A stretch of 64,000 nucleotides of DNA from Actinomycetes bacterium (GCA_021414085.1 JAIOPC010000007.1:124001-188000), one strand, 5' to 3'; counted from the stretch's first letter, positions 1 to 12,052 are shown. Notes: generated by a model from the letters alone, not told the origin. Program-made: numbers and translations.

Positions 1-37
1 TTGTTTCGGTTCGGCGACCCGCCATCGTGGAACTCAC

Positions 38-1291
38 ATGACAGTCCACGACCTCTTCCCGTTTCTGAGTTCGATCGCAATCGGGATGCTGATCGGACTT
101 GAGCGCGAACGGAGCCATCCTGCCGACGTTCATCAATCTGCCGGGCCACGCACCTTCGCGCTGCTTGCTCTATCGGGAACACTCGCCGCGACCATTGACC
201 CGTGGGTGGTCGTCGCCGGGCTCTGCGCCGCGGCGGCGCTGCTAGTCATCGGTTACCTGGGGACGAGCCGCCGCGACCCGGGGGCGACAACGGAAGTCGC
301 CGCGCTGTCCACGTTTCTGCTCGGCGCGCTCGCATGGCATCAGACCGCCGTCGCCGCGGCGCTCGGCATCACAGTGCTCGTGCTGCTGATGTCGAAGACT
401 CGGATCCATTCGTTCGCGAGAGACGTTGTCACTGACCGCGAGGTCGACGACGCGGTCAAGTTCCTCGTGATGGCGTTCGTCGTGCTGCCGCTGCTTCCGA
501 ATCGCGACGTCGGTCCGTACGGGGCGTTCAATCCCGAACGAATTTGGCAACTGGTGCTCGCGCTCTCGGGAATCTCTTGGGTCGGATACCTCGCAACGCG
601 CGCCCTCGGACCGAGGCGGGGACCACTGATCGCCGGACTCGCGGGCGGATTCATCTCGGCCAGCGCGACGACTGCTTCGATGGGGCGACTCTCACGAACC
701 GACAGCCAGCTGCGTCCGGCTGTCGCGGGGGCGTACATCGCCAGCATCGCAACCTTCGTCCAACTCGCGTTCATCGTCACCGTCGGCGACCGCACCCTGA
801 TGCCGCGCCTCTGGCCGGCGCTCGTCGTCGGTGCACTCGTGCTGGCTGGCGTCGCAGGTGCAATGACGATTCGACCGGCGAAGTTGGACAGCAACGAGGC
901 TGCCAACGTGAGCGCCCCGCCCGACGACGCAGCTCCCCGCCCGTTCGCTCTGAAACCCGCCCTCGTGCTGGCAGGCGTGTTGACCATCGCACTGCTGCTC
1001 GGCCGCTGGATTGTCGATGTCGCCGGACCGCGAGCAACGCTCCTTGCGACGGGCGCGGCCGGCCTCGCCGATGCCCACGCCGGCGCGCTCACCGCGGCCA
1101 CACTGCATCGGCAAGACCAGATCAGCACCTCCATCGCCTTGCTCGGCGTCGCCGTAGCTGTCACGGCCAACAGCGGCGTCAAGTGCATACTCGCCTTCGT
1201 CGCCGGAGGACGCCGGTTCGGCTGGCGAGTCGCAGCTGGGCTCGTTCCTGCATCCGCCGCGTTCCTCGTCGCCACAATGGTGGCCGCCTAA
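38..1291 (+). CDS. MgtC/SapB-DUF4010 family membrane protein
   Basis: A 417-residue integral membrane protein. The N-terminus (about residues 8-130) has the MgtC/SapB look, with the signature GMLIGLERER at about 17-26 followed by several hydrophobic helices. The second half (about 150-415) resembles DUF4010, with GGFISASATTASMGRLS at about 204-220 and a TANSGVKC-like stretch near the end. MgtC-type proteins are membrane proteins linked in other bacteria to magnesium stress; the role of the DUF4010 fusion is not known to me. The gene stands alone, 35 bases ahead of the next gene. A Mg-type P-ATPase lies 1.6 kb downstream on the other strand, which may be coincidence. Confidence 0.85.
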   Translation: MTVHDLFPFLSSIAIGMLIGLERERSHPADVHQSAGPRTFALLALSGTLAATIDPWVVVAGLCAAAALLVIGYLGTSRRDPGATTEVAALSTFLLGALAWHQTAVAAALGITVLVLLMSKTRIHSFARDVVTDREVDDAVKFLVMAFVVLPLLPNRDVGPYGAFNPERIWQLVLALSGISWVGYLATRALGPRRGPLIAGLAGGFISASATTASMGRLSRTDSQLRPAVAGAYIASIATFVQLAFIVTVGDRTLMPRLWPALVVGALVLAGVAGAMTIRPAKLDSNEAANVSAPPDDAAPRPFALKPALVLAGVLTIALLLGRWIVDVAGPRATLLATGAAGLADAHAGALTAATLHRQDQISTSIALLGVAVAVTANSGVKCILAFVAGGRRFGWRVAAGLVPASAAFLVATMVAA

Positions 1292-1326
1292 CCACCGGGT
1301 CGTAAGGCCGGACTTCTCCGGTAACA

Positions 1327-1749
1327 ATGGAACACATGAGCGACGTCAACGACTGGAACAGCAAGATCATCGAAGAGTTCCGTGCCAACGGCGGCAAAGT
1401 TGGTGGCCAGTTTGAGGGTGCCCCACTGCTGTTGCTCCACACCACCGGCGCACGCACCGGCACGGAGCGCATCAACCCGATCATGTATCAAGACCTCGGC
1501 GGACCGATCGCTGTGTTCGCCTCCAAAGCTGGCGCCGATACCGACCCGGACTGGTACCGCAACATCAACGCCAATCCTGCGGTGACTGCCGAAATCGGAA
1601 CGTCGACCCGATCCTTCAACGCTCGCACCGCGAAGGGCGACGAACGCGAAACCATCTGGACCAAGCAGAAGAAGGATTACCCAGGCTTCGCGGGTTACGA
1701 GGAAAAGACGTCACGCGAGATTCCAGTGGTCGTGCTGGACCCAATCTGA
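1327..1749 (+). CDS. F420-dependent nitroreductase (DDN) family protein
   Basis: A 140-residue protein of the deazaflavin-dependent nitroreductase family, split beta-barrel enzymes that use cofactor F420 to reduce quinones or nitro compounds. Family-like stretches are GAPLLLLHTTGARTG at about 31-45, YQDLGGPIAVFASKAGADTDPDWYRN in the middle, and a TAEIGT strand. The family is largely actinobacterial, which is one reason to place the genome there. A second in-frame ATG at 1336 would give a protein three residues shorter; neither has a clear ribosome binding site. The substrate cannot be read from the sequence. Confidence 0.85.
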   Translation: MEHMSDVNDWNSKIIEEFRANGGKVGGQFEGAPLLLLHTTGARTGTERINPIMYQDLGGPIAVFASKAGADTDPDWYRNINANPAVTAEIGTSTRSFNARTAKGDERETIWTKQKKDYPGFAGYEEKTSREIPVVVLDPI

Positions 1750-1770
1750 CCCGCGCTGTAGCTTGCGGAA

Positions 1771-2019
1771 ATGTCGGAACCCACACAATCGATCTCCGTA
1801 CGACTGCGCCGCACCGTTGTTCAGGAGGGCTACGTCAGCGTGCCCGTCACCGAAGACCTGCTGCAGCCAGCCGACGCTGACGGCACGCGTTTCCTTGATG
1901 GGGCAAAAGTGTTGGCCGCGGCAACCCTGTTGGAGCCCGTCGACGGTTGGCTGCCAGAGGGCAGCGAGGTCGAGGTGCACCCGATACAGAAGGCGCCCGA
2001 TGACCCAGACGTACCGTGA
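1771..2019 (+). CDS. small hypothetical protein ahead of nitrilase
   Basis: An 82-residue acidic soluble protein without cysteines, membrane segments or any motif I recognise. The downstream nitrilase starts at a GTG that overlaps this stop codon by 4 bases (GTGA at 2016-2019), so the two are probably co-translated. That coupling is the main argument that it is a real gene. Function unknown; an accessory role to the nitrilase is a guess from position only. Confidence 0.6.
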   Translation: MSEPTQSISVRLRRTVVQEGYVSVPVTEDLLQPADADGTRFLDGAKVLAAATLLEPVDGWLPEGSEVEVHPIQKAPDDPDVP

Positions 2020-2924
2020 AGTCTGACCAGATCAGCCGAACTCTGACGGTGGCGGCCGTGCAGGCCACACCCGTGTTCCTTGATCGCGACGCAACTCTTG
2101 CGGTTGCGGCCGGCCATGTCGGGAAAGCGAACAGCGAGCTCGTCGTGTTCCCCGAGTCGTTTGTGCCCGGCTACCCTGACTGGGTGTGGCGGCGACCACC
2201 GATGAGCGATGGCGAGTGGTACGCGCGCTTTGTCGCCAACTCCGTGCGGGTCGACAGCGCCGACCTTGATCCGTTGCGCGACGCCGCGCGCGACGCGGGC
2301 GCGTGGGTCGCGCTCGGTATCACCGAGCGATCCGAATCCGACACGCTCTACAACACGGTTGTCTACATCGACGACAAGGGCGCGATCGCTGGCCGGCATC
2401 GCAAGCTTGTACCAACCGGAGCCGAGCGTTTGGTGTGGGGCAACGGCAACGATCATCTGCTCACGGTCGTCGAGATTCACGGCGTGCGCGTCGGCTCGTT
2501 GATCTGCTGGGAGAACTACATGCCGCTCGCCCGCATGGCGATGTACGAGCGCGGCATCGACGTGCTGCTCGCACCAACATGGGACAACAGCGACGAGTGG
2601 GTGCCGACGTTGCGCCACATCGCGAAGGAGGGTCAGATCTTCGTCGTCGGCGTGACGGCGTTCTTGCGCGGCAGCGATGTGCCACGCGATCTTCCCGACG
2701 CTGAGGAGCTCTACGGCGGAGACGAAGACTTCATGTCGCGCGGTAACACCACGATCGTCGCACCTGGAGGCGAAGTCATCGCCGGCCCGTTGATCGGCGA
2801 AACCGGAGTAGTCACCGCGACGCTCGACCTCGCTCGCATCGCGGCCGGTCGACGCATGTTCGACCCGACCGGCCACTACTCGCGGCCCGACGTGTTGTCG
2901 CTGGATATCAGCGAGAAGTTGTGA
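2016..2924 (+). CDS. nitrilase / carbon-nitrogen hydrolase
   Basis: A 302-residue member of the nitrilase branch of the carbon-nitrogen hydrolase superfamily, which hydrolyses nitriles or amides through a Glu-Lys-Cys triad. All three are visible: Glu47 in VVFPESFVPGYPDWVW, Lys130 in HRKLVPTGAERLVW, and Cys164 in SLICWENYMP. The YPDWVW and CWENYMP contexts fit true nitrilases better than amidases, and the length is usual for them. The GTG start overlaps the stop of the small upstream gene. The 3' end overlaps the convergent P-type ATPase gene by 17 bases. Substrate not predictable. Confidence 0.88.
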   Translation: MKSDQISRTLTVAAVQATPVFLDRDATLAVAAGHVGKANSELVVFPESFVPGYPDWVWRRPPMSDGEWYARFVANSVRVDSADLDPLRDAARDAGAWVALGITERSESDTLYNTVVYIDDKGAIAGRHRKLVPTGAERLVWGNGNDHLLTVVEIHGVRVGSLICWENYMPLARMAMYERGIDVLLAPTWDNSDEWVPTLRHIAKEGQIFVVGVTAFLRGSDVPRDLPDAEELYGGDEDFMSRGNTTIVAPGGEVIAGPLIGETGVVTATLDLARIAAGRRMFDPTGHYSRPDVLSLDISEKL

Positions 2925-5412
2925 TCCTCCGATAGAAGACTCGCTTCGCGGCCTCAGTCGCCGCCACGTAGCCAATCAGCACCGCTGCAAGCGCGGCCAA
3001 CATCCGCGCCGGTGGACGCTCGAACCCCAAGTCGTGGGCCGCGAAGGTAAACGGGATGATCAGCGTCAAAATTGCCACGGTTGCCGACGATGCCAGCAGG
3101 GCAGTACTCGGTCGGCTGCGGATGAACGAACGCCGTGTGCGAAGGATCAACATCACCAGCAGCTCGGTGGTGACCGAGACGATGAACCAGCCGGTTCGAA
3201 ACAAGGTGGAGCTGTCCGGGAAGGCGAGGCGCAGAACAGCGAACGTGAGATAGTCAAAGCACGAACTGACCAAGCCAAACACCAGCATGAAGTTACGAAC
3301 GAAGTGGATGTCCCAATGAGTCGGGCGAGTGAGCTGTTCCTCGTCGACCGCATCGCTGGCAATCGTCGAAGCTGGAATGTCCGATACGAAATTCAGCAGC
3401 AGGATCTGCCGTGGCAACAAAGGCAGGAAGGGCAGCATGAGCGTTGCGCCCGCCATCGACACCATGTTGCCGAAGTTGGCGCTAGTGGTGACGAAGACGT
3501 ACTTGAGGGTGTTGGCGAAGCTTTGGCGGCCGCGGCGTATACCCGCGAGCAGGACATCGAGATCCTTGTCGAGCAGCACCACCGCGGCAGATTCCTTCGC
3601 AACGTCGACCGCGGTGTCGACGGAAATGCCGACGTCTGCCGCTCGGATCGCCAAGGCGTCGTTGATCCCATCTCCCAGGAACCCCACGCTGTGACCTGAT
3701 CGGCTGAGCGCGCGGACGATTCGCTCTTTGTGCGGCGGCTCAGTCTCGGCGAACACCGTGGTCGTCGCAACGCAACTCTCCAAGCCGATGTCATCGAGTT
3801 GGTCGATGTCGCGTCCGGTCACCACGGCACCAGTACCCAAACCCACTGCATCCGCAACATGCTGCGCAGCGAAGCGGTTGTCACCAGTGATCATCTTCAC
3901 CGCGACCCCAGCTGCTGCGAGGCGCTCGAGTGTTGCCTCGGCGCCCGCCTTCGGTGGATCAGCGAACGTGACGAGGCCAACAAGCACCATCTCGGTCTCG
4001 TCATCGATTGCGCATGTGGTCGTGCTTGGCGGCAGAGACCTCGTCGCAACCCCAAGCGTTCGCAGTCCGTGGCTACTGAACTTCTCCAGCATTGCGTCGA
4101 GGTCAGCGCCCACGTGCGCCAGCGGGACGACGGTTCCGTCGGCGAGCCGAGCGCTCGAGCACACGCTGCGCACAGACGTAAGGGCGCCTTTCGTTACGAG
4201 AGTGGCGCCGCCGTCGGTCCGCACCGCGACACTCAGCCGCTTCCGGATGAAGTCGTAGGGAACCTCGGCGATCTTGCTTCCCAACTGCTGCGGTTCTTCT
4301 TCAACGCTGGCCAAGATCGCCTGATCGATCGGATTGCTGAATCCGTTCTGATGATGAGCGTTCTGCCAAGCGAGCTGGGCAACGCGCGGATCTGGTTCAC
4401 CAGTCACGCCGAGCGCTGCTTCCATTCGCACCGAACCAACGGTCAGCGTTCCTGTCTTGTCGACGCACAACACGTCGATGCTGCCAAAGTCTTCGATCGA
4501 GGAGAGCCGCTTGATAATCACTCGCTCTCGAGCCATCTGTCGAGCGCCGCGCGACAGGGTGAGCGTGACGATCGCTGGCAGCAACTGCGGCGTGATGCCG
4601 ATTGCGAGCGCCATCGAGAAGAGCATGGAATCCAGCACCGGCCGATCGAAGGCGAGGTTGATGACAAAGACCGCGACCACGAGGAGAGCGCCCACCCTCA
4701 TCAGCAGATACCCGAACGAACGAAGCCCGCGCTCAAACGTTGTGGGAGGTTCGGTCTGGCTAAGTTCGGTCCCGATCTTGCCCAGCCGAGTTGCTGCGCC
4801 AGTAGCTGTCACCTCAGCGCGTGCGTAGCCGCTGACCACGTGGGTGCCGAGGAAGACCGAGCTGCGTCGGCTCGGCTCATCCACGCCTGCGTCGCGTTCC
4901 CCGATCTGCTTGCGCGCGGGATAGCTCTCGCCGGTGAGAGCGGATTCGTCAACGTGCAGATCATCCGCAGTCAGTAGTTGCGCATCTGCCGGAACGACGT
5001 CGCCAGCTCGCAGAACCACGATGTCGCCAATGACCACGCCCTCGATTGGCACTTCGGTTTCGACACCGTCGCGTATCACGTCGGCGTGGATCTGTACCGA
5101 CGCAAGCAGTGCCCGGATTGCGTGCACCGCTCCCCGTTCCTGCGTGAAGCCCAGGGCAGCACTCGCGACGATGATGGCGAGGATGATTCCCGCATCGATC
5201 GTGTCGCCGAGAAAGAGCGAGAGAACAGACGCTGCGACGAGCAGGAGGACGATCGGGTTGGCGAACTGGCGGACCAGCAACTTCAGGTCGCCAGCATGGC
5301 GATCTGCGCCAATCTGATTCGGGCCGCCCAGCGCTAAGCGATGGGCCGCTTCGGTGCTGGTGAGCCCAGTGCCCGCGGTCGTCGAACTATCGGTCGGCGT
5401 CGCGCTCGTCAA
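2908..5412 (-). CDS. P-type ATPase, Mg2+-importing (P3B) type
   Basis: An 834-residue cation P-type ATPase of the inner membrane. Landmarks: cation-ATPase N-terminal helix about 17-45, actuator TGES at 160-163, membrane motif ITPQLLPAIV at about 273-282, phosphorylation site Asp318 in DKTGTLT, hinge GDGINDA, and a six-helix C-terminal bundle. The TP-x-x-LP membrane motif is close to that of MgtA/MgtB rather than the PEGL of calcium pumps, so Mg2+ import is the best reading. The start lies 26 bases inside the upstream small acidic gene, so the three minus-strand genes (DUF6629, acidic protein, ATPase) look like one operon. No Mg riboswitch-like leader is visible. Confidence 0.88.
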   Translation of the reverse strand: MTSATPTDSSTTAGTGLTSTEAAHRLALGGPNQIGADRHAGDLKLLVRQFANPIVLLLVAASVLSLFLGDTIDAGIILAIIVASAALGFTQERGAVHAIRALLASVQIHADVIRDGVETEVPIEGVVIGDIVVLRAGDVVPADAQLLTADDLHVDESALTGESYPARKQIGERDAGVDEPSRRSSVFLGTHVVSGYARAEVTATGAATRLGKIGTELSQTEPPTTFERGLRSFGYLLMRVGALLVVAVFVINLAFDRPVLDSMLFSMALAIGITPQLLPAIVTLTLSRGARQMARERVIIKRLSSIEDFGSIDVLCVDKTGTLTVGSVRMEAALGVTGEPDPRVAQLAWQNAHHQNGFSNPIDQAILASVEEEPQQLGSKIAEVPYDFIRKRLSVAVRTDGGATLVTKGALTSVRSVCSSARLADGTVVPLAHVGADLDAMLEKFSSHGLRTLGVATRSLPPSTTTCAIDDETEMVLVGLVTFADPPKAGAEATLERLAAAGVAVKMITGDNRFAAQHVADAVGLGTGAVVTGRDIDQLDDIGLESCVATTTVFAETEPPHKERIVRALSRSGHSVGFLGDGINDALAIRAADVGISVDTAVDVAKESAAVVLLDKDLDVLLAGIRRGRQSFANTLKYVFVTTSANFGNMVSMAGATLMLPFLPLLPRQILLLNFVSDIPASTIASDAVDEEQLTRPTHWDIHFVRNFMLVFGLVSSCFDYLTFAVLRLAFPDSSTLFRTGWFIVSVTTELLVMLILRTRRSFIRSRPSTALLASSATVAILTLIIPFTFAAHDLGFERPPARMLAALAAVLIGYVAATEAAKRVFYRRITTSR

Positions 5413-5611
5413 TGTCGGCCGCCGTCAACTCGGCTTCTTCTTGTAGCGACCGCTCGGCGAACGATTCGTCGGTGACATCGGCGTCGGCGAACTGAACACC
5501 ATGCGGGCGATCCTCCGGAAATTCGGTGGCGACTTGATCGCTGGTCACTGCATCTGCGCCGATCGCGTCGTCGTCGAGACTCTCTGCAACATCTTGCGGA
5601 TCATTGCTCAT
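5387..5611 (-). CDS. small acidic hypothetical protein
   Basis: A 74-residue strongly acidic protein rich in Asp, Glu and Ala, without membrane segments. The start was chosen because its ATG overlaps the stop of the upstream DUF6629 gene in a 4-base ATGA (5608-5611); a longer in-frame extension upstream has no such support. Its 3' end overlaps the ATPase start by 26 bases. Placed between two membrane-protein genes in one apparent operon, it could be a soluble regulator of the pump, but that is inference from position. Family not recognised. Confidence 0.6.
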   Translation of the reverse strand: MSNDPQDVAESLDDDAIGADAVTSDQVATEFPEDRPHGVQFADADVTDESFAERSLQEEAELTAADIDERDADR

Positions 5612-6291
5612 GTCGCACCGTACCCTCCGGTCGCGACATCCCACCTACGCGACGTCGGCGTTCGGCCGTAACGCATGTGGATTGCGAGCGCGGCGCTCGC
5701 AATTGCCGCCCAAGCGCACCACAGTGACGCGAAGCCGTCGATCGTGAGCTTGGCAAACACCGCGACCGCGACGAGGTTGACGATGCCGAAGATCGCGAAC
5801 TCAATGTGGCTCGATAGCAGTAGCGAGCCGCAGGTCGCGACCACGTATGCCATCACGACGAGAACTCCCGCCTTCAGGTCGGTTTCATACGCGATGTTGT
5901 GGTTGTTCAGCGTGGCCGTGACGGGGCCGCGAATCATGGCTGCCAACAAAACACCCGAGACCCCAATGCCAAGGACAACGAGACCGCCCATCGCCTGGCG
6001 ACGACGGCCCTTCGGTTCGAGAAGCATTACGGCGGCGGGAACAAAGATCGGAAGGACAACGAAAGCAAACAACAAGTAGAGCCAGGTCGCGACCCGACCA
6101 ACGCCCTCGCTGACATGGCCCTGCAGTCCCCACCAGACAAACGCCTCGTCGAGTTGGTGTAACCCGAGCATCAGTGGCAGTGCCGCCAACGCGACGTGTC
6201 GGCGCCGGCCGCGGATATGACGCAGCACGTCGACTCCAATCGCGCTCACCACAACTCCGCCGACAACATCGGCCTGGGCAGAAAAGCACAT
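5608..6291 (-). CDS. DUF6629-like membrane protein
   Basis: A 227-residue membrane protein with about six or seven hydrophobic helices. The N-terminal MCFSAQADVVGG and the HQLDEAFVWWGL motif at about 45-56 match the look of the DUF6629 family, whose function is unknown. It is the first gene of an apparent three-gene operon ending in a Mg-type P-ATPase, joined to the next gene by a 4-base overlap. The C-terminal 25 residues are polar and probably cytoplasmic. Confidence 0.75.
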   Translation of the reverse strand: MCFSAQADVVGGVVVSAIGVDVLRHIRGRRRHVALAALPLMLGLHQLDEAFVWWGLQGHVSEGVGRVATWLYLLFAFVVLPIFVPAAVMLLEPKGRRRQAMGGLVVLGIGVSGVLLAAMIRGPVTATLNNHNIAYETDLKAGVLVVMAYVVATCGSLLLSSHIEFAIFGIVNLVAVAVFAKLTIDGFASLWCAWAAIASAALAIHMRYGRTPTSRRWDVATGGYGAT

Positions 6292-6361
6292 TGCCGTTCC
6301 TCGTTCCGCTCATCGACGTCGATCGACGCCCACCGAAGCCAGCTTGTGCCGCTGTCGTTGC

Positions 6362-7681
6362 TCATGAAGACACTAGACCGACCTTGTTGCGCGACAAGCG
6401 ATGCACAAACTCGGTGAGCGTCATGAAATCGAGACTTCTTGCCAACGGGTGAGCAATGAGATGCTCAATGTTGTTGCGGACATTCGCGCTTCGCGAGGGG
6501 TCGCTACCGAAGTCGCTGCGTACCTTGAGCGTTAAGAGCGAAGTGGTCGGTTCGGCGAGAATCCGGTCGATGAGCAACCCAAAGGTGAACGGGTGATGAT
6601 CGAGATAGACCGTCACCGTGTTCGAATCGGCATCAGCTGTGCCTTCAAGTATGCGCGGAGACCCGTTGAGGCCGAACTGTGATCCCGCGATACGCGCACT
6701 GATGGTGTGTGGGCGCCCGTCCTTGAGATGGCTCGGCGTCGCCAGTCGAAAGGCGTGCTTGCCATCGCCCTTCGTCGCCGCAGAGAGATCTTCTCGGTGT
6801 CGTGTCGCGCCAACGGTGGCTAGCAGCTCACCATCGCAAATGACTTCGACATCAAACACCAAACCGGGGTTGTTGCGATCCCAAACCCAGCCCGCGATCT
6901 CGATCATCGACGTCGCATCGAGCGTGCCTTCGTAGTCTGCGCCACTCGCCGACAGCACCGTCCCGCCGACGGGTGGGGTGCTCGCCCACGCTGCGGGTGC
7001 ACTGTTGATTGGAATGACAAACAGATCGAGTACGGGCTCGGGCCCCGGTGACCTGAAGTCGTGCCGCGACGGCCGATACGGAACCTGCTGAACTGGTGCG
7101 TAGTCCGGAAACGTGCCGATGTACACGTCGGGCGTCTCGGTGCCGACTCGTCCAGGCTCGATGGTCGAATCGCTCGAAGCACCTAGACGTTCGATCAGTT
7201 GCATGGTCTCGTCGTTCATCCACCGATCACCGAAACGAAACGCGCGACAGGTCGTGCCAAAGGCACTCTCAAACGTCAAGAACGCGGTCTCGACGCAGTG
7301 CGTCACCCACTCTTGATCAGCGAAGTTCTGCATCCACGACGAACGCGCCGAGTCCCATTGCCAGGGGTGCAGGTGAATCCCCATCTCGTCGCCCTCGCCA
7401 AGTAGCGCGTCGAACTGTTGGCGATATCGGGTTGCCGCCCAACCAGCGTCGCCGTACACCCGACTGATCTGCGGATCCATCCGCAAGAACCAGGTCATGT
7501 GGACGAGACGCCCAGTCGCCTCCTGAATCGTCGGGCGCAGCTGAGCGACAAGTTCGACAGCACCCTCAAAACCGATCCAGTCGGGCTGCGAGTGGAGATC
7601 GACTTCGCGCTCGTCTGGTTCTACGTCCACGCAGAGCAGCACCGGAATCGTCGTGTCTTCGAAAATGCGATCGGTACTCAT
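6362..7681 (-). CDS. polysaccharide-deacetylase-like protein with inserted GWxWD domain
   Basis: A 439-residue protein without signal peptide or membrane span. Residues 12-228 look like the NodB/polysaccharide-deacetylase barrel: LLCVDVEPD at about 15-23 could carry the catalytic aspartate and GIHLHPWQW at 101-109 the His-x-His metal pair. Residues about 248-347 form a different module (YEGTLD at 250-255, IAGWVWDRNNPG at 262-273, GDGKHAF, a SPR end) of the all-beta kind often attached to actinobacterial glycosyltransferases. The barrel appears to resume at about 355-430 (VYLDHHPFTFGLLIDRIL). It is transcribed alone. Probable role in trimming a cell-surface glycan; substrate unknown. The catalytic assignment is inference. 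Confidence 0.7.
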   Translation of the reverse strand: MSTDRIFEDTTIPVLLCVDVEPDEREVDLHSQPDWIGFEGAVELVAQLRPTIQEATGRLVHMTWFLRMDPQISRVYGDAGWAATRYRQQFDALLGEGDEMGIHLHPWQWDSARSSWMQNFADQEWVTHCVETAFLTFESAFGTTCRAFRFGDRWMNDETMQLIERLGASSDSTIEPGRVGTETPDVYIGTFPDYAPVQQVPYRPSRHDFRSPGPEPVLDLFVIPINSAPAAWASTPPVGGTVLSASGADYEGTLDATSMIEIAGWVWDRNNPGLVFDVEVICDGELLATVGATRHREDLSAATKGDGKHAFRLATPSHLKDGRPHTISARIAGSQFGLNGSPRILEGTADADSNTVTVYLDHHPFTFGLLIDRILAEPTTSLLTLKVRSDFGSDPSRSANVRNNIEHLIAHPLARSLDFMTLTEFVHRLSRNKVGLVSS

Positions 7682-7828
7682 GCGAGCTCGACGACGCCTA
7701 GAGGTTGTACCGCAGAGTCGCGCAGCGGTCGGCGGCGGCGAGGCAGCGGCCGGTCGTCATGCCGCGAAGCTAGCTATGCACCGGCCTTCGCCGAAAGCCT
7801 CCCCTTCGATCCGGAGTAAATCCGTAAT

Positions 7829-7841
7829 TGGACTTAGTCCA
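7829..7841. promoter_or_regulatory. candidate Fur-family operator ahead of furA-katG
   Basis: TGGACTTAGTCCA is a perfect 6-bp inverted repeat around one central base, ending 22 bases before the furA GTG. In mycobacteria and streptomycetes the FurA/CatR repressor controls its own furA-katG operon from a similar position, so an autoregulatory site is the likely reading. No binding data. Confidence 0.6.
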
Positions 7842-7863
7842 GAATGGTGGATAGAGTGCAGGT

Positions 7864-10534
<2,671 letters not shown>

Positions 10535-12052
10535 TCACACACCAATCACGTCGGGCTGCGCAAACGCGAGCAACGCGGCACGATCATCGGCCAACACGAA
10601 GCCGGCCTCGATCGCGGCGTCGGCAGCGGCCTCAAATCGCTGCATGTAATCCGTCGACGACGCGTACAGCTGACTAATCCGTTCGCCAGTGAACGGCACG
10701 GTTGAGCCCAGCAACAGACAAATCACCGACTCCGTTGTGGCCGGCGCGCCAGACAACGTGGCAATCGGCACGTCGACCGGCGGCGTGCGGATTCCGCCGA
10801 GTGCGATTCCGTCAGCGTCGCGCAGAATCTGCGGAGCCGCTTCGTCGGTCACCTCCAACCGCGGTGCCATTGCGGGCGCGGCGCCAGTCTCGACCCAAGT
10901 CGTCAATGCTCGCAGCGCCGCCTTGGCAACCACGTGCAGCGCTCCGCTGTTGAGGCGTCCGCCGCAATCGATGGCGACGGCAGCATCACCGAGGAGATAC
11001 TCGTCAAAGTGAGCAGCGCCGGCCACTTCCCACAGGCGGAAGCGTTCGTCGTCGGGCTGGCGCGCAAGCACGGAACTGAAGATGCCGGTCACGTCGGTTT
11101 CGGTCTGCAGGTTGAGCACCGGCGTACTTTGATCGGCGCGAAAGACGGTCGGCGTTCCCGAGAGCGCGTCGATGATTCCCGCCGATTCGCCGGCATCGAC
11201 GAGAGGTAAGAACGTTTTGCCGCGACTGTGTACGAAGAAGCCGTCGAACGCCTCGGTAAGCGGCTGCACACCGTTGTAGTAGGTGACGAGAGCGAACGCA
11301 GACTGCGACTCTCCGGCTGCGATCAGCCGTTGCGGTTGTAAGCCCGACATGCCAGCACCCGAACGAATGGCGCGCGCGATCTGCGTGTACATGTCGAACG
11401 AGAATCCATCGCCGGGATGTTGCAGCGACCCGTAACGCGCCGGGTCGATAGCGACGATGCCGGCGCCCGCAACGCTAGAGCCCGCGACATCGACCGGCAC
11501 AACAACGGGTCCGCCCATCACTCCAATCAACTGGGCCGACACGCCAACCCAAGCATCACCGCGGCGCGTGATCTCCTCGTGCACCGCCATCCATTCAGGG
11601 TCGGCGTCGAGACCACCACTGACGTTGAACCACTCGAGCACGACAGTCCCGCTGAAGTCGTCGGCATCCTCAGGTACGCGCACAAGAATGCGCGTCCGAT
11701 ACGCGGCTTCTTCCTCGGGCGCGAGCGACCATCGTCCGTCGCTGCCCAACTCGCCCACGGCGGCATACGACGTCGCCGAGCCCTCCGCGAAATACTCGTG
11801 CTCGACGTAGCCCGCCGCGTCCAGGTCGACGGTGCGCGGTTCGGCGATGAAGACGCCGTTGCCGCCAACGACTTCGGTCGATATCTCCGCTGAGAGCCCA
11901 GCCGGTCGCGGAGTACTGGTCGTCGTCGACTCAACAGCTGTGACCGCGGCGACGATCGTCGAAGTCGTCGAACCTGTTGTTGAGTCAGTTTGGCCGCTGC
12001 CGGCACACCCGGCAACGGTCAACACCAAACACAGATACCCGCGCTTCGACAT
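10535..12052 (-). CDS. alpha/beta-hydrolase-domain lipoprotein
   Basis: A 505-residue secreted lipoprotein. The N-terminus is a signal peptide with lipobox LTVAGC, the Cys at about residue 16, followed by a Ser/Thr-rich linker to about residue 50. The rest resembles the large alpha/beta-hydrolase-domain family often annotated as DUF in actinobacteria: WFNVSGGLDADPEW at about 140-153 and the nucleophile elbow AGESQSAFALV, in which the Ser of GESQS would be catalytic. Probably an extracellular esterase or amidase anchored to the membrane. Substrate unknown. Transcribed alone, convergent with katG. Confidence 0.75.
   Translation of the reverse strand: MSKRGYLCLVLTVAGCAGSGQTDSTTGSTTSTIVAAVTAVESTTTSTPRPAGLSAEISTEVVGGNGVFIAEPRTVDLDAAGYVEHEYFAEGSATSYAAVGELGSDGRWSLAPEEEAAYRTRILVRVPEDADDFSGTVVLEWFNVSGGLDADPEWMAVHEEITRRGDAWVGVSAQLIGVMGGPVVVPVDVAGSSVAGAGIVAIDPARYGSLQHPGDGFSFDMYTQIARAIRSGAGMSGLQPQRLIAAGESQSAFALVTYYNGVQPLTEAFDGFFVHSRGKTFLPLVDAGESAGIIDALSGTPTVFRADQSTPVLNLQTETDVTGIFSSVLARQPDDERFRLWEVAGAAHFDEYLLGDAAVAIDCGGRLNSGALHVVAKAALRALTTWVETGAAPAMAPRLEVTDEAAPQILRDADGIALGGIRTPPVDVPIATLSGAPATTESVICLLLGSTVPFTGERISQLYASSTDYMQRFEAAADAAIEAGFVLADDRAALLAFAQPDVIGV

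Noticed and set aside
340-1275. 311-codon antisense frame to the MgtC/DUF4010 gene
   Set aside because: Low-complexity Ala/Arg/Ser product without motifs; shadow of the real gene.
3730-4977. Long open frame on the plus strand opposite the P-type ATPase gene
   Set aside because: Its product has no domain-like pattern and is explained by the codon bias of the opposite strand; the ATPase has all family motifs.
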